Shown here: positions 1 through 12,600 of the stretch, piece after piece
Position numbering within the stretch: position 1 is the first letter of the stretch
Layout: each line of letters begins with the position of its first letter
The notes under the pieces: model-generated
Told to the model about the DNA's origin: nothing
The model's database searches: none
Seen by the model: the letters and a program-made list of their open reading frames with translations, nothing else
Position numbers and translations under genes: made by a program
NCBI GenBank assembly: GCA_015680685.1
Contig: MNCI01008582.1
Location: forward strand, 619,190-677,403
DNA from: Gnetum montanum
Lineage: Eukaryota; Streptophyta; Gnetopsida; Gnetales; Gnetaceae
Direction: 5' to 3'
DNA length: 58,214 nt

Positions 1-439
1 AGCCAATGCTCGTAATCAAGTCGTACTCATGCGTTGCGACAAGCAGCCGATTCCTTGACTAGCCGTACACGTCCGTAGACGCTCGTAATCAAGTCATACT
101 TGTGCACACTAGGAAAGCAGTAAATAAACAACAATAAAACCATGTACTGCAAGGTTTATCCAATCAAGTTCGTCTTTATTGCCGTACACAACTTGGGTTC
201 AGGTTACAAGCTGCTCGAATAAAGAGTCGTTCACTCTAGGACTCCTACTGCGGGCACATGGGAAAAATTCTAACTCTGGAGTGATCAATTTGCCAGAGCT
301 TCGCTACTTCTAGCCAGGATTGGAAAATGAAGGGAGTGCCACCTCTTATTTATAGATATGGCGGTGGACCACGATATCGCGTATGCGATATCGCAGGGGA
401 AGACCCGATATCGTGGCTCATGCAGGTCGCGTCTCATCA
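1..439 (-). mobile_element. LTR-alpha copy A, truncated by the window edge
   Basis: This is the U3-side half of an LTR read on the minus strand. Its terminus is TGATGAG (plus strand CTCATCA at 433-439). Inside come three copies of the CGATATCG palindrome, centred near 375, 389 and 409, then a TATA box (CTATAAATAAGAG on the minus strand, about 343-355), then the complement of an AATAAA signal near 177-182. It matches copies C and F closely over this whole stretch. The other end lies left of the window, so a target duplication cannot be tested. Promoter function is inferred from the layout. Confidence 0.8.
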
Positions 440-2454
440 GATGGTGACTAGATTCTTTGAGTTTCTTGGCCCTCAATTTGGGAGTGCAATGGCACATTGC
501 ATAAGCAAAGATGTTGAGACCTATATATTTGATTCTGAGCCATTGTGTGAATGATATCATAGAATAAATGATCTTGTATGGATGGAATTTAATGGAGGGT
601 TCAGAATACATCTAACGACATTTGTTGGTGTTTCTTGGAAACCAAAAATTAAAATAATTGAGTCACACAAATGTTTATTGTTTTCTAGCTTTGAAAGTGA
701 TGCAAAGTGTTAGCAATCACCCTACACAATGCTAGTTTTCTTAAGGTATCATAGTACTGGTAAAGATGGATTATATGCAATAACAACATCAATTCTTAGG
801 ATTATGAGAATTGCCGATGTCTCATCCTTTCAATAACTTGTTAGGTCTAATGAGGGAAGGAGGTACATAGGTCCTATAATAAACCCATCATTATGAGTTA
901 CATTCTTATTAGTTACTCATGTAAGTATAATTCCAAGTTTTAGGAGAAAAGAAAAGATAGAAAAAGAATTCTGCTAATCTTTAGAGGGTGGTTATTAGGA
1001 TACCTATACATAAAGCTAGTGTTGTTTCCATTTTTTGCATTTTTGAGGCCCAAGATGATGTTAGCCATGAACAGTGTAGCAGATAAAGTTACTTAGGACA
1101 TTGGTGCTAATCAAACAGTACCTTTTTTTACCATGTTTGACTTGTGCATCATGACATAGTTGTGGGCTGTGACATAGGTTGCAATGCTTTAGAAAGCCTT
1201 CTTTTAATTTTGTTTTCTTAAAATGATATTTTAATCTTAATTTCTTAATCATTAGCCATTCCCTTGACTTATTAGAATGCCTAAGAATGTTATTTTCCAT
1301 TTACTTTGATAGGAAACACAGATGAAATGTTGAACTAATTAATTTTAAAATTTGTAATTACCTAGAACAATTTATTAGAAATTGAATATATTAATTATCT
1401 TCTACATTATTTTGGTAATTCCTCATAAGTCTTGAAACATAACATAAAAAATGATTTGGATTCATGTTTTTGGTTGGCAGATCTGTAATTTCACAAAACT
1501 AAGGAGACTGGTTCACCATCATTAGCTAGGATTATCTAATTTGATAATGTCTCATTACCATCTAGAGTTTGCATTTATTTGATTTTTATAGAGTGTTTAT
1601 TTGTAGTCTGAAATGCTTGTTGATAAATTTTAGACTTCATTCATGGATCTAGGACAAAATGCACTATTTAGTTAGTTTTGAAGGAAACCCAAGATGTCAT
1701 TGCATCCTCCACCATCTGTTGTAGGGAAGTTGATGTTACATTGTCCTTTAAACAGTACTATGTAGAGGGGGGAAATGTAGAAGTCTTTCCTAGATGACAG
1801 AATTCAAGGCAAAATTTATGATTGATCTTAGTGTTAGATTTAAGAACTAATATATGCACAATATGTACTACAACATTTTGGTTTTGTATATGGAATTAGT
1901 AAAATCTCATTATGAACAATAACTATACATCTCAGCTTTGAAATTTTCAAATTGAGTGTAGTTGCTATCTTTCACAAAATTAGAGTTTTGGTGGTAGTGG
2001 AAGGCATTGGTTGTAGTTATTTCATATTATTATCATTATTTAATGATTGGTTTATTATTAGCTCTATGTTTGGATATTTGTCCTAAGTCTTTCGATGCAA
2101 CCATCCCTATGCTTAACACCTAGTTACTTGATGTTTAAAGTCAATATTTGTAAGGGACTCGTTGTAGTTTATTTTTTCCTACTCAATCTTTGAATATAAT
2201 TTCCTTTTATTTTTTTTATTTTCAAGTGAAACAAAATTTGTGGTGATGAAATTGATGAATAAGTTGATCTTTGGAATAAGCTATAATGTTCAATTGATAT
2301 TTTTGTACTATGAAATGCCCTTTGATTGACAATGTAGAATTTGTACTTTCATTTCTTTAGTGTAGGCCTACACTTATTTTCTGATATCAAATTTGATAGC
2401 ATTGGTATTTATTTTCATAGTTTTACATTATTATTCATTATGGTTGAGCCCAGT
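440..2454. other. AT-rich spacer, nothing recognised
   Basis: I see no recognisable coding region, repeat or RNA gene here. Open frames are short, stop-rich and without known motifs. It may be old transposon sequence decayed beyond recognition. Confidence 0.5.
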
Positions 2455-3266
2455 TGATGAGTGGAGAGGTACCCCTACACTCAACCATACGAATACGAGC
2501 ATTTCACGCACGATCCAGTCGAACACCACAGATAGACTAGTTATGGTATCTAGATGGTTATTCTTAGGTCGCAGTTTGTTGTCTTCCTAGCTAGGCTAAT
2601 GTTAACTTTGTCACGTATGGTTTAGACCAAAGTGAGGTGTATGATGTGTTCCTACACTAATGCTACTCCTGGGTATGATGGGAAATAATATTAACTAAGC
2701 TAAGAAAGAGAGGGTGAGAGAGAATCTAAGCTAGCCTAAGTGCGATGAGCATCCATTCCTCAATCATCCGTACACATCTTGGACCTCATGCACGACTACC
2801 ACTGGGATTACCAAGCACATGGCCTAAGTACGCTACTGGGTTACCAAGTAGTCACACTTGAATGGTCGTGATTAAGTCATACTCATTTTGCATTTAACAG
2901 GAGTTTAGGGTAAGAAGATGTTATCTAAGAAAGCAGTAAATAATAATTAAATAAATAATTCAGCTAAGTAGATGCTACAATGATGAAATAATCTTGATCT
3001 TTATTGCCGGTCATGTGCGTGTCCAAGTACGTCACACTCGAATAAGGATGCCGTACAATTACAATCACCACACTGCGGGCATGCATTGGGAGAAAAGGGT
3101 TGAGAGGAAAACTGATGTACTAAAAACTTAAACTTAGTCTTAACAACTCTAAAAACTGCCTACCAGATCTGTCTACCTCTTATTTATAGATGAGGAGACA
3201 GGCTGCGATATTAGGGGTCCGATAATAGGGGTCTGATAACAGGACCTGACAGACCACGATTCATCA
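2455..3266 (-). mobile_element. LTR-alpha copy B, solo LTR with TSD CCAGT
   Basis: The plus strand begins TGATGAGTGGAGAGG and ends ATTCATCA. It is flanked by a perfect 5-bp direct repeat CCAGT (2450-2454 and 3267-3271), the target-site size expected for LTR retroelements. No internal region follows, so this is a solo LTR left by recombination between two LTRs. On the minus strand it has a TATA box (complement of CTTATTTATAG near 3178-3188) and a TTTATT (AATAAA) block. The palindrome array upstream of the TATA box is decayed to GATATT, GATAAT and GATAAC, centred at 209.5, 223.5 and 237.5 of the 3000s, exactly 14 bp apart. Confidence 0.9.
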
Positions 3267-3499
3267 CCAGTGTCTCAATGTTATTTGATTATATTCATGA
3301 CTTGATTTATTCTTCTATTATTACATTTGGATAATTTGATTTTTAGAATTAACAATGAGGCATCAAGTTTTTTTCTATAGTGCACATGTTAGGTTTTATA
3401 CACAAAAGGCTATTGGCATTGGACATTTATTTTTGCATCCAATTGTTGATAATCCTTGTTCCTCTATGCTCCTTTTTTAAGGATGCATAATACTTTGCC

Positions 3500-4775
3500 T
3501 ATTAAATTTTCAGAATGTAAATGATGCTTGGATGGTTCTTTTAAGAAACATGCTTATGCAACAAAAACCTAAAAATGAAGAAAATTAGTTTTCCAATAAC
3601 TTTCTTTATTGTCTTATTTTTCCTTAGGCCATTTCTAGTCTTGTTTCTCCAATTCTTAAAAACTCTTAGAAGACATCATGCAAGCTTATCCCATGGTGGC
3701 TTTGTTTAAATAAAGGAGCTTAGGCTACTAATGCATCTAGATTGTGTGCCACCTCAAGCTGATTTGGCATTAGTATAGTTTCTTGACTACATATGCATGA
3801 TAGATGGATTACTCAAAATGAAAATTTAAACCTTTATGATTTAAATTAAAAGGGGAAAAATAATTTTGAAGAATTAATTTACAATCTTGATAATTTATTT
3901 AAGGTTAATAATAATTTGCATCAAGTTTTTGCATATAATTTTTGGAGGGATGATAGATATGTTTTTTCTTAAATTGAGAGTTTCTTATGATATTATGACA
4001 AAGAATGGTTTAATTTATAAGAAATTCAATAATACCTAGAAAATGCAATTATCGTGACACTTTTGGATGACAAAAATGAAATACATTTGAAGAGCATCTA
4101 CATTTTCTAAAATTCATATCTTTTATGGTGTCTTATTCATAAAGGTCTTCATATTGGTACTTATCTTAGATATATGAGAAATGTTGCTCCTTAATTTTGG
4201 CATTGTAGAAGGAAACACACATTTTCTCATATTTTTTTGGAGTGTCCTAATTCTTAGTGTGCTTAAAAATAAACATCTAGAATTTTTCATAACTTTCAAC
4301 TAATCATCAATAAAGTCATCCATGGTGATCAACCTTATTTATCTACTTTATTTCTTCAGAGAGGGAATTATATTCAACGACTTATTCTTTCCTATATGTG
4401 GAAGCTTCTATTTGTAGTTATTTAGTACATCTCTTTAGGTACTAAATATTAGATTCTCAAAGATGTCACTTTTCAATTACAACTTCAAGCAAAAAGGATC
4501 TCAATGAAAGCTAAACAACTAATTTATTTTCTATAGTATTAATTTCTTTAATTTTTCAAGTTTAGGGATGAGAAACTTTCAGCTATTTTTTCTATTTATT
4601 CAATATTTCTCATTGATATATTCTTTTTTCTTTAAAGTGATTTTTCTCCTACTTTATTCAAGAAAGTCTTTAGTAAAGAAGTAAAAATCCATGTGCATGC
4701 TTCTGAACAAGGGTAAGGCTTGATTCTTGTCCAACACTACAAGTGAGTTTTTTCAGGATTGGTTGTAAGGATCTA
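3500..4775 (+). mobile_element. L1-type LINE 3' fragment, copy 1
   Basis: Decayed 3' part of a non-LTR retrotransposon. Scattered frames resemble the end of ORF2, including the reverse-transcriptase zinc-binding (zf-RVT) region: translation around 4200-4260 gives THFSHIFLECPNS, like the H-x-F-x-x-C segment of that domain. It aligns with the fragments at about 5.4-6.7 kb and 38.93-39.77 kb, including a shared 3' tail near AAGGGTAAGGCTTGATTC. Frameshifts and stops show it is dead. The 5' limit is approximate. Confidence 0.65.
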
Positions 4776-5395
4776 ATATACTCTGATTTTTTTAATACTG
4801 TAATTCATTTCCTTTATTTTCTAGCATCCATCGTTTCTTTTCAATAGCTTTCCTTAGGCTTGAAACCACCACTTACAACTTAAAAAATATATAGTATTTC
4901 TCAAAAATATACTAAAAATATATATCTCAATTAATAAAGTAAAAAGTTTTTTCTTACCTATTTAATTATGTAAGGCCTACTTGAATGTAATTAGTCTTGT
5001 CATTTGGTCATACATATATTTCATATTTTAGAAATTTATTATCTTGGAATTATACAAATCGAATGAACATGCATGCAAAGATGATGAATATAAGTATATG
5101 AACTTTTGAGGATGATAAGAAAACACAACTTCAAATGACTATAGTTTTTTGAATGAATATCAATAGTTATGCCAATTTTATAAGGAGTAGTAATCAAACA
5201 CATGACCTCTATGTAAACATAGTAGGATTTCATCTTTGTTGACTATAAGGGTATCATGGCTTTGCTGCTAAAGTCATCTATCAGATACACTCACTACATT
5301 AGTGGTGTGACTCTTAATTTGGTAAATACAAGTGATGGGTTTGATTTTATTTTGCAATACTAGGTTATAAGTTTTAATTTAAGCATATCATTTTG
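4776..5395. other. AT-rich spacer, nothing recognised
   Basis: No motif, repeat or convincing reading frame was found between the LINE tail and the next LINE fragment. Confidence 0.45.
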
Positions 5396-6700
5396 GAGTG
5401 AATATTATTAAAAAATATTTCTAGTTCCAACTACACCTTATAATAACTATGTTATTATGCATGGTAGGCTCAATGATCATTTGCAAAACTTGATAAATTA
5501 AAAGAAATATTACTCATCTTCGATACCAAAATTTTAGTTGTTAAGCAAAGGCTTTAATCTACTCATGTTTACTACTCTAATTATTGGGCTTCTACAAAAC
5601 ATTGTTATGATCGAATTTATCAAATTATTTATTAGTTTCCTTGATATATTAAGAATCATGGTAAAGACTTGTCTAGTTTTGCTTGGGATATTTGTACTAC
5701 TAGCAAGAATGATGAAGGTCTTAGCCCCATTACTTATTATAACTGAATTTTTTCTCTCTCAATAGAATGGATTGAAAAATGCATTGATGGAGGTAATGTT
5801 TGGATGCTCCTTTTTAGAAATAGACTTATATAAGAAAATCCAAACATGATAACATGTTATCTTCTATTAATCTTTTCCATGATCTTTCCGTTGTTATACA
5901 TGATTCTCCAATACTTCAACAAATTTAAAAGACATGATACATGATTAGTAAGTATTAGAATTACAATTATATTATAGTTGTACAAGCTACGGACCATAAT
6001 TTACATTGCTTGTAAGATGCTTGTTTCTTATGCTTGTAAGATGCTTGTTTCTTATGTTGAAGATGCTTGTAAGATGTTGTTGCTTATCTACCAATCCGTC
6101 TTGGAACTTGCTTAGTGCAATAAGCATGATGGCTCTAGGGGATGATCCATTATGATAGTTTTAGAAGATATTCTTAAGCAAATTACTCAATGGTGGCTTC
6201 GTTCAAAGGAAAAAGCTTGCACTACTAATTCATCTACATTGTCTACCACTTTGAGAAAATTTCAAATCATTGCAGTTTCTTATCTATATATTCATGATAT
6301 GTTGATAACATGAAACGAGGCTTGTAGCCTTTATGGTTTGAATAAAGTGAGAAGAAATTTTTTAAAACGTTTTAATTTATACTCTAGATAATTTTTAAAA
6401 AGTTGACAACAATTTATGTCAACCTTTTGTATATATGTTTTGGAAGGATGGTAGATTTGTTTTATCTTTTAACTTCAAAGTTGCATATGGAATTATTACG
6501 AATAAGGAATTATCATCACATTTTTGAATTTGAGAACTTTCCAAAAATTCATATTTTTATGCTATATTATATATTAAGGTCTTTCTATTGACACTTATGT
6601 TGAACTTATGAAACTTGTTTGTAATCAAGGTACTCTCTATGAAAATGAATACTCATTTAAACATGATTTTAAAGTGTTTATGGATCATCTCATTGTTTTA
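5396..6700 (+). mobile_element. L1-type LINE 3' fragment, copy 2
   Basis: A second copy of the family at 3.5-4.8 kb. One frame near 5660-5830 gives SSFAWDICTTSKNDEGLSP and later WIEKCIDGGNVWMLLFRNRL. This resembles the 'W-D-x-I-C-x-P-K-x-x-G-G-L-G' and 'W-I/L-x-x-x-W' segments between the RT and zf-RVT domains of plant L1 ORF2 proteins. Nucleotide similarity to copy 1 is clear from about 5780 onward. It is interrupted by stops and by a short tandem duplication at 6007-6054. Confidence 0.6.
6007..6054. repeat. Perfect 24-bp tandem duplication
   Basis: TGCTTGTAAGATGCTTGTTT plus CTTA occurs twice head to tail (6007-6030, 6031-6054), followed by a partial third unit to about 6085. Copy 1 of the LINE lacks it, so it arose locally. 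Confidence 0.9.
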
Positions 6701-7189
6701 AGCTGAGTATTTTTGATTTGATATTTATTTATGCTATGTGATTTATCATAAGACTATACTCTAAAATATGGTTTAATATTATATTAATTGCTTTTTGTTT
6801 CAACTAGTGATCTATGCTAGTATATTCTAACATGTTTGTTATAGTTATAAAATTTTAAATGATTGACTCCTTAATGAGCATGTGTATACTAATTTTATAC
6901 ATATTGATATGTAATTTCTAAACCTTCTAGTTGGTATATAATGATATGTGCATTATGTTATATTTGGATATAGTAAGCTTGTGTGTAATATGGCTAAGAG
7001 CAACACCTTATGGTTTTGTCAAATTTGAACTTTGAATATCTTTTTAATCATACATAATTTACTCTATGTTGATGATATTATTCATGAGCTTTAAATATTA
7101 TATATTAGTCTAATTACATATTTTTGAATTATTATTAATGCAAATGTTTCTTAGAAGATCATAAAAGGACTCATTTCCATGCTTCTATA
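6701..7189. other. AT-rich spacer, nothing recognised
   Basis: Only AT-rich sequence without recognisable features. Confidence 0.4.
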
Positions 7190-7770
7190 ATCTACATTAG
7201 CTTAGAAAACAAGAGCACAATGAAATGAATAAATTTTATCTATATTAATCATTCTTGAAATGAGAAGTATAGTAACAATGAGGAGTAAAGCTCAACTCAA
7301 CTCTACCAAGGATATTAGAAAACACACATGTTTCCTTTCAATTCCTTTCAAAGATGGCTAGCACTTTGAGCACGCAAGTTCAGGAAAAGATACCACTTAT
7401 AAAAGACACTATTTCTTAAATGGTTTCACTCTTTCCTCTTGGCTTAAGTAAGGCTCTTGTTTCTATTATTTGGATCTTTAACATTCTTTTATTCTCACTA
7501 GTATGATCCTTGGCCTTACATGACCATTGGTTCTTAATTTAAATTTGTGAACTTTTTGAAAAATTAGTTTTACTCAAACTATGAGTGATCGTGGTTCATA
7601 TCCATCTCACATTTTGTAGCCTATGACCAAACTTCAACTTTCCACTTTCTTTCCCTGGTAAAACCAATAATATTTCATCTCTATGTTGATGTATAATGCA
7701 ATCAAATGTAGTGCACACCTTGAAACTGCGATGTTACGATGACTCATAGGAATTCACAATGTAGAACTGG
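7190..7770 (-). mobile_element. LTR-beta-like fragment
   Basis: Collinear with 24.06-24.65 kb over several hundred bases. Shared blocks include TTTCAATTCCTTTCAAAGAT followed by GGCT, and AATATTTCATCTCTAT. The 24-kb copy sits next to a tRNA-Met-type primer site, so this family is read as an LTR on the minus strand. No primer site is visible beside this copy. Confidence 0.55.
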
Positions 7771-7865
7771 GGGAGGCAGGGCTGTTGATAAATTTCCACA
7801 AATTAAAAACAAAAATTGCATAAAGATGTACATGGTTTTTTTTTGACTTGGGTACATTCACACTT

Positions 7866-8782
7866 TGATGAGTGGCGAGGTCCCCCTACACTCCACCATA
7901 CGAAATGAGCGTACATGCGCGATCCGGTCGAACTCCGCCGACTAAATGCCTTAATGCCACAAGAAACACTTGGGGTTAATCATTCGTTGTCTTCCCAGGC
8001 TTGCTTGTCTGTGTCACAGTGTATGGTTAAGCAAGTCTGAGGTATGTGATTTTTTTGGTATTTTTGGCTTATCTTCTATGCTACCAGGAGAAGGGTTGAG
8101 AAAACTAAACTAACTCTAACTAAGATCTAAGTCTAATTTAACTAGCGTCAGCATCCGTTCCCACTTGCCGGACATACCCTGAACTATGCAACTGTGGCTT
8201 ACCAAACGCTAGCCGTTACTGGGATCGCCACACGTAACGCAAGTGCTCGAAGTGGTCGTACTGAGGCACCTGTTTAGCCTACGTGTGATGACCAGCCGAT
8301 TCCTTAGCCAGCCGTACACACCCGTAGGTGCTCGTAACTAAGTCGTACTTATAACACGATCTAGCCTAGCAATGAGCAGCTAATTCCTCAACTAGCCGTA
8401 CACATCCGTAGACGCTCGTAATTAAGTCATACTTGAACGCACTAGGAAAGCAGGAAATAAAGCAATAAAACCATGTACTGCAAGGTTTATCCAATCGAGT
8501 TCGTCTTTATTGCCGTACACAACTTGGGTTCAGGTTACAAGCGGCTCGAATAAAGAGTCGTTCACTCTAGGACTCCTACTGCGGGCACATGGGAAAAAAT
8601 TCTAACTCTGGAGTGATCAATCTGCCAGAGCTTCGCTACACTAGCCAAGATTGGGGAAAAAGGGGAGTGCCGCCTCTTATTTATAGAAATGGCGGCGCGA
8701 CATATCGCATGGGATGCGATATCGCGTCGGTCGCGATATCGCGTACGCGATATCGCGGCCTAGTGTAAACCGCGTCTCATCA
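7866..8782 (-). mobile_element. LTR-alpha copy C, solo LTR with TSD CACTT
   Basis: The best-preserved copy (917 bp). It starts TGATGAGTGGCGAGG, ends CGCGTCTCATCA, and is flanked by perfect 5-bp repeats CACTT (7861-7865, 8783-8787). On the minus strand it reads: TGATGAG terminus, four CGATATCG palindromes centred at 8703.5, 8720.5, 8737.5 and 8751.5, a TATA box (CTATAAATAAG, 8676-8686), an AATAAA signal (8506-8511), and the CTCATCA end. It interrupts older sequence that continues from about 7770-7865 to 8788 onward, apparently the LTR of the copia element to the right. Confidence 0.93.
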
Positions 8783-8787
8783 CACTT

Positions 8788-9651
8788 GAAGGGTATTAGA
8801 ATCCTTGCACACATCCAGAATTTGTTCCTTCAAAAATACGGTTTGAAGGTTACAATAACCTTTACAAAGTGTGAGCTCTGTCATGGTGTTTACTACATAG
8901 AAACTCATCCAATCCTCCAAGCTCCCAACAATCTCAAAAGATGTCTTCTAGCAAGAAGCACATCAACCTTGTAGGACTTACAAAAGATTGAAAAGAAAGA
9001 TAAAGAAGAGGATGTAACTACAATTACAGATTCCTTTCTTTGAAGCTCTCACAATAAAATACATAACTTATGAAAGATGGAAAATTGAGGAAGAAAACAA
9101 TATGCAAGATGTATACAATGAAGATCTTGTTACATGAACAATGGTTATTTTTTTAATAAAGATATCATCTCTTTGATAGCCTTTGTCATTCTAAAATGAC
9201 CTTTGAAGTTTGTACAATGGTTAGAAAACACCTAGTTGGAACTTCTCAAATGAGCTTGAGACATCTTGCTGACATTTTGGATATTGCAGGTTGGATGTTT
9301 CATTGGAATTGGGACATCTCACATAAGATGTTTTGGTTTAGACGTCTCTGCTATACTTGGAATGTCTACGGTCTTTATAGGATGTCTTACCTAAGACTAA
9401 ACTTCGTAATTAGGACATCTTGTTGTAGAGTGAGATGTCCTGGCCAATAATAGGGTTTGTTTTTTTTACTTCTAAACATCTTGCATCCTCTCAAATTTCT
9501 ACATTCTTTATTGAAACTTTGGCACTCCAACTTGGTAGCTTATGCCCTTGACATGGTGTCAAAATAATTTTTTTCTAAGTGCTACAAAAATGTATAAACA
9601 CACTTTTCAATTCTTCATTTTCTAAGGTTTTGACATACCAAAAGGTCAACA
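8788..9651 (-). mobile_element. Probable 3' LTR of copia element 1
   Basis: On the minus strand this begins TGTTGACC directly after a purine tract (9652-9668), the usual 3' LTR boundary of copia elements. It holds a ten-member array of AGACGTCT-like palindromes between 9259 and 9440, with one intact site at 9340-9347. The left end is uncertain because solo LTR C is inserted here, and the LTR may continue into 7770-7865. Confidence 0.6.
9259..9440. promoter_or_regulatory. AGACGTCT palindrome array 1
   Basis: Palindrome centres fall near 9262.5, 9273.5, 9296.5, 9315.5, 9329.5, 9343.5, 9363.5, 9383.5, 9416.5 and 9436.5. Most members are AGATGTCT, GGATGTCT or GGACATCT, as expected if the CpG of AGACGTCT decayed on one strand or the other. 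GACGTC is a known bZIP (C-box) core; binding here is inference. Confidence 0.7.
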
Positions 9652-9668
9652 ATCTTCCCCATTTTTGT
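9652..9668 (-). other. Polypurine tract of copia element 1
   Basis: On the minus strand ACAAAAATGGGGAAGAT precedes TGTTGACC. This matches the form of plant copia polypurine tracts, which prime plus-strand synthesis immediately upstream of the 3' LTR. Confidence 0.65.
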
Positions 9669-9879
9669 GGTGTCCAAAACTTGAGAAAATGGGTGAGCAT
9701 AATAACACCATATGATATGAAAATAGAAACACAACAATAGAAAACAACATCATCTTCCTTATTTTTGGGCATCATCAAAGAAAAATTTCCTTGTAATAAC
9801 TCCCTTAAATATCAGCTCTGGATTATTTTTTGATTTTTTTATATTTTGAATTTTTGGTGATAGTAAGAAAAGATAAGCT

Positions 9880-11345
9880 TCTTACCTGATAGGATAGGGT
9901 CATATCCCAATGTCTTTATAAAGAGTGGTAAGTGTTCGTTCATCAAGAGGCTTGGTGAAGATATCAACAAGTTGACCATTCATTTGAATGTATTCTATCT
10001 TTATATGTCCAAGTTGAGTATGTTCTATTATGAAATCATTTCAAATTTCAATATGTTTTGTACAAGAATGTTAAATAGGACTTTTGGCCATATTGGTAGC
10101 ACTATTGTTGTTACGAAAACTAGGTCTATGATTTGATGTGATTTCTAAATACTTGAAAGCTTCATTCATTCCCAAATTTTGTGTATAGTAACTCCTAGTT
10201 GAAATATGGTTTGGTTTTGCTGTCCAAAGTGCTGTAGAGTTTTACTTCTCAGTCATCCAAGAGACAAGACTTTTTCTTTAAAAAATTAATTTCCACTTAT
10301 GCTCCAATGATCATCTATACATCCTACCTAATTTGAATCACAGTACCTAGCTAGCTACCAAAGTCCCTAGTTATTAGTAATTTTTAGATAATGAAAAATT
10401 TGTTTGACAACATGTAAATATGATTCTTTGTGATCAGTGTGATACCTGACATATTTTCAAACACTTAAAGTTATATCAGGGTTACTAGTAGTGAAGTATA
10501 GTAAGCTAGCATTCATATCTCTACAGAGCTTAAGATTAATAGATTTTCCTTGTTCATCTTTCTTAAACTTGAAGTGTGGAGCCATAGGTGTTGTCTTTAC
10601 TTTCACACTAGCCAAGTTGAATCCTTACAAGAGATCTTTGATGTATTTAGTTTGATAAATGAAGGTTCCTCCTTTAGTTTGGTTGATTTGAAATCCAAAG
10701 AAGTTGTTCACTTCTCCCATTGTGCTCATTTCAAATTCTATATGTATGAGATTTGCAAACTTCTTATATAAAATCTTATTAGTAGCTCAAAATATAATAT
10801 CATCAACATAAATTTGCATAATGAGTAAATATTTAGCTTCTTAGTTATGAAACAAAGTAACATCAACCCTGCCTCTTTTGAGACCATTAGACATGAGATG
10901 TTGTGATAGTCTATGATAGTAAGATCTAGGGGATTGTTTGAGCTCATAGAGTGTATTTTCCAATTTCAAAATTTAGTTAAGATAAATATGATCTAAAAAT
11001 CCTTTAGGTTGGTTCACAGATACTTCCTATTGATTAGTCTCATTCAAGAAGGCACTCTTTCCATCCATTTGATAGAACTTGATACCTTTCATACTTGCAT
11101 AGCCTAAAAGAAGTTTGATTGACTCAAGTTCTGTCATAGGAGCAAAAGTTTCATCAAAATCAATTCTCTCTTACTAATTCTATTCTTTAGCAACCAATCT
11201 AGCTTTGTTATTGATGATGTCACCATTTTCATCTATCTTGTTCTCTAAACACCTATCTCATTCCAAAGATTGTCTTATTACTGGGTTTAGGAGTTAATTC
11301 CCATACATCATTTCTAATGAATTGATTTAGTTCTTCTTGCATGAT
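9880..11345 (-). pseudogene. Copia pol remnant: reverse transcriptase and RNase H
   Basis: Minus-strand translation across several frames gives a recognisable Ty1/copia RT-RNase H. QIYVDDII, the catalytic YVDD box, is coded at about 10796-10812. Downstream are FEMSTMGEVNNFFGFQI, then an RNase H region, and near the end QLVDIFTKPLDER, a hallmark of copia pol C-termini. The upstream edge carries ELNQFIRNDVWEL, the usual start of the copia RT module. Many stops and frameshifts make it non-functional. The integrase expected upstream was not found, so the element is internally deleted. Confidence 0.85.
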
Positions 11346-12600
11346 AGAAATCTATCCTTCCTTTGTTTCAACATCTCTAAAATATTTAGGCTTAAGTTAT
11401 GTAAGCTAGGTAGCATATGCATGTATTTCTTTTATTCTGCTACTTGTTCTAATTGCAACTTCCACTTGTCCAATGACATTGTTAAGAGAGTATCATCTAT
11501 GAAGTCTAGGCATCTTCGGCTGTGTTGCAAAAGTATCCTCATGGTTACTTCCTATTTAAGATGATTTACTAGTTTGTATGTGGGAAGTGCTAGATATCTT
11601 TTGGACAAGAGCTTCTTGATCATCTTACATATATCTCAAACATCTGTTGTCGATGTTCCAAATGCTTGTTTTTATAGCAAAGAATGCAACTTGTGCAATC
11701 ATTCCATTTTCAAAACTCTTCCCTTTTTTTCTCCAAACTTTATTTTCAGTGTACATTTTCTAGGCTCTTTTGAAAAACATCAATTATAGTGTTTCAACAA
11801 TAAATAACAGAAGGATTGAATATGCCCAGTTTTACCATAGTAGAAAAAAATCATTTCTTAAATTTATTTGAATAGTCAAACCTAGGAGAGCATTTCATTA
11901 AGTTCATAAAACTTGATGGTGCTTTGATGTGAAAATGGCTTTGATATATCTTATTTTCATAGTTGAGCTTTACATTTGATACTTCCATGTTAATTAAATC
12001 AACAACACTTGTTAGATTTTGAACCTCAGTTGTTAGGTTTGAGTTTTCTTTATTAAGATATGAACAATAAACATAAAGTGCTACTATTTTTATTTGCTTA
12101 TCATGTAAATTATCTTTAATTTTGAAGCATAAATTTTAAAAGGAAGTTTCCTTTCTTCTAAAGTAATCTCATCATTTTCAACTTTATCATTAGATATTGC
12201 AGCAATGATGAGTTCTTGATTTAGCAAGGCTAAGCACAAAAAATGTGAATCTTTAGGTATATTGCAAGTATTTCCTTATTAATCTAACTTATATAGATGT
12301 TTCTTGTTCTCTTTTTTTCACTAGACTCTTCTTTTCATAACTTGTAAGTATAAGAACTTTTGGAAGCCATGTGGCCTCTTCCACCACAAATCCAGCATTC
12401 CATAGAGGAGGTATCATGATCAGAAATGTCATATTGCGTACCACTTACCTTACCTTGTTTGTATATGGGTTAAGTGCATCTATCCAAGATAGATTCAATG
12501 AACACTCACAATTTATTTTTCTAGTATGTGAACTATCCAAGAGATTTTTGAGAATTATTATTATTACGAGAGAGACATCATTACCTTTTGAGCATTAGGA
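11346..12600 (-). pseudogene. Copia gag remnant with zinc knuckle, fused toward RT
   Basis: On the minus strand the stretch complementary to about 12360-12400 encodes CWICGGRGHMAS, the first part of a retroviral CCHC zinc knuckle that binds RNA in Gag. Toward the RT follows a region with coiled-coil character (near 12000-12060). No protease active site or integrase HHCC/DDE motif was recognised before RT begins at about 11.35 kb, which implies a deletion of protease and integrase. Confidence 0.6.

Noticed and set aside
371-420. CGATATCG palindromes as CRISPR or bacterial operator
   Set aside because: They recur in the U3 slot of an LTR family with TATA box and AATAAA. There are no spacers, cas genes or bacterial context.
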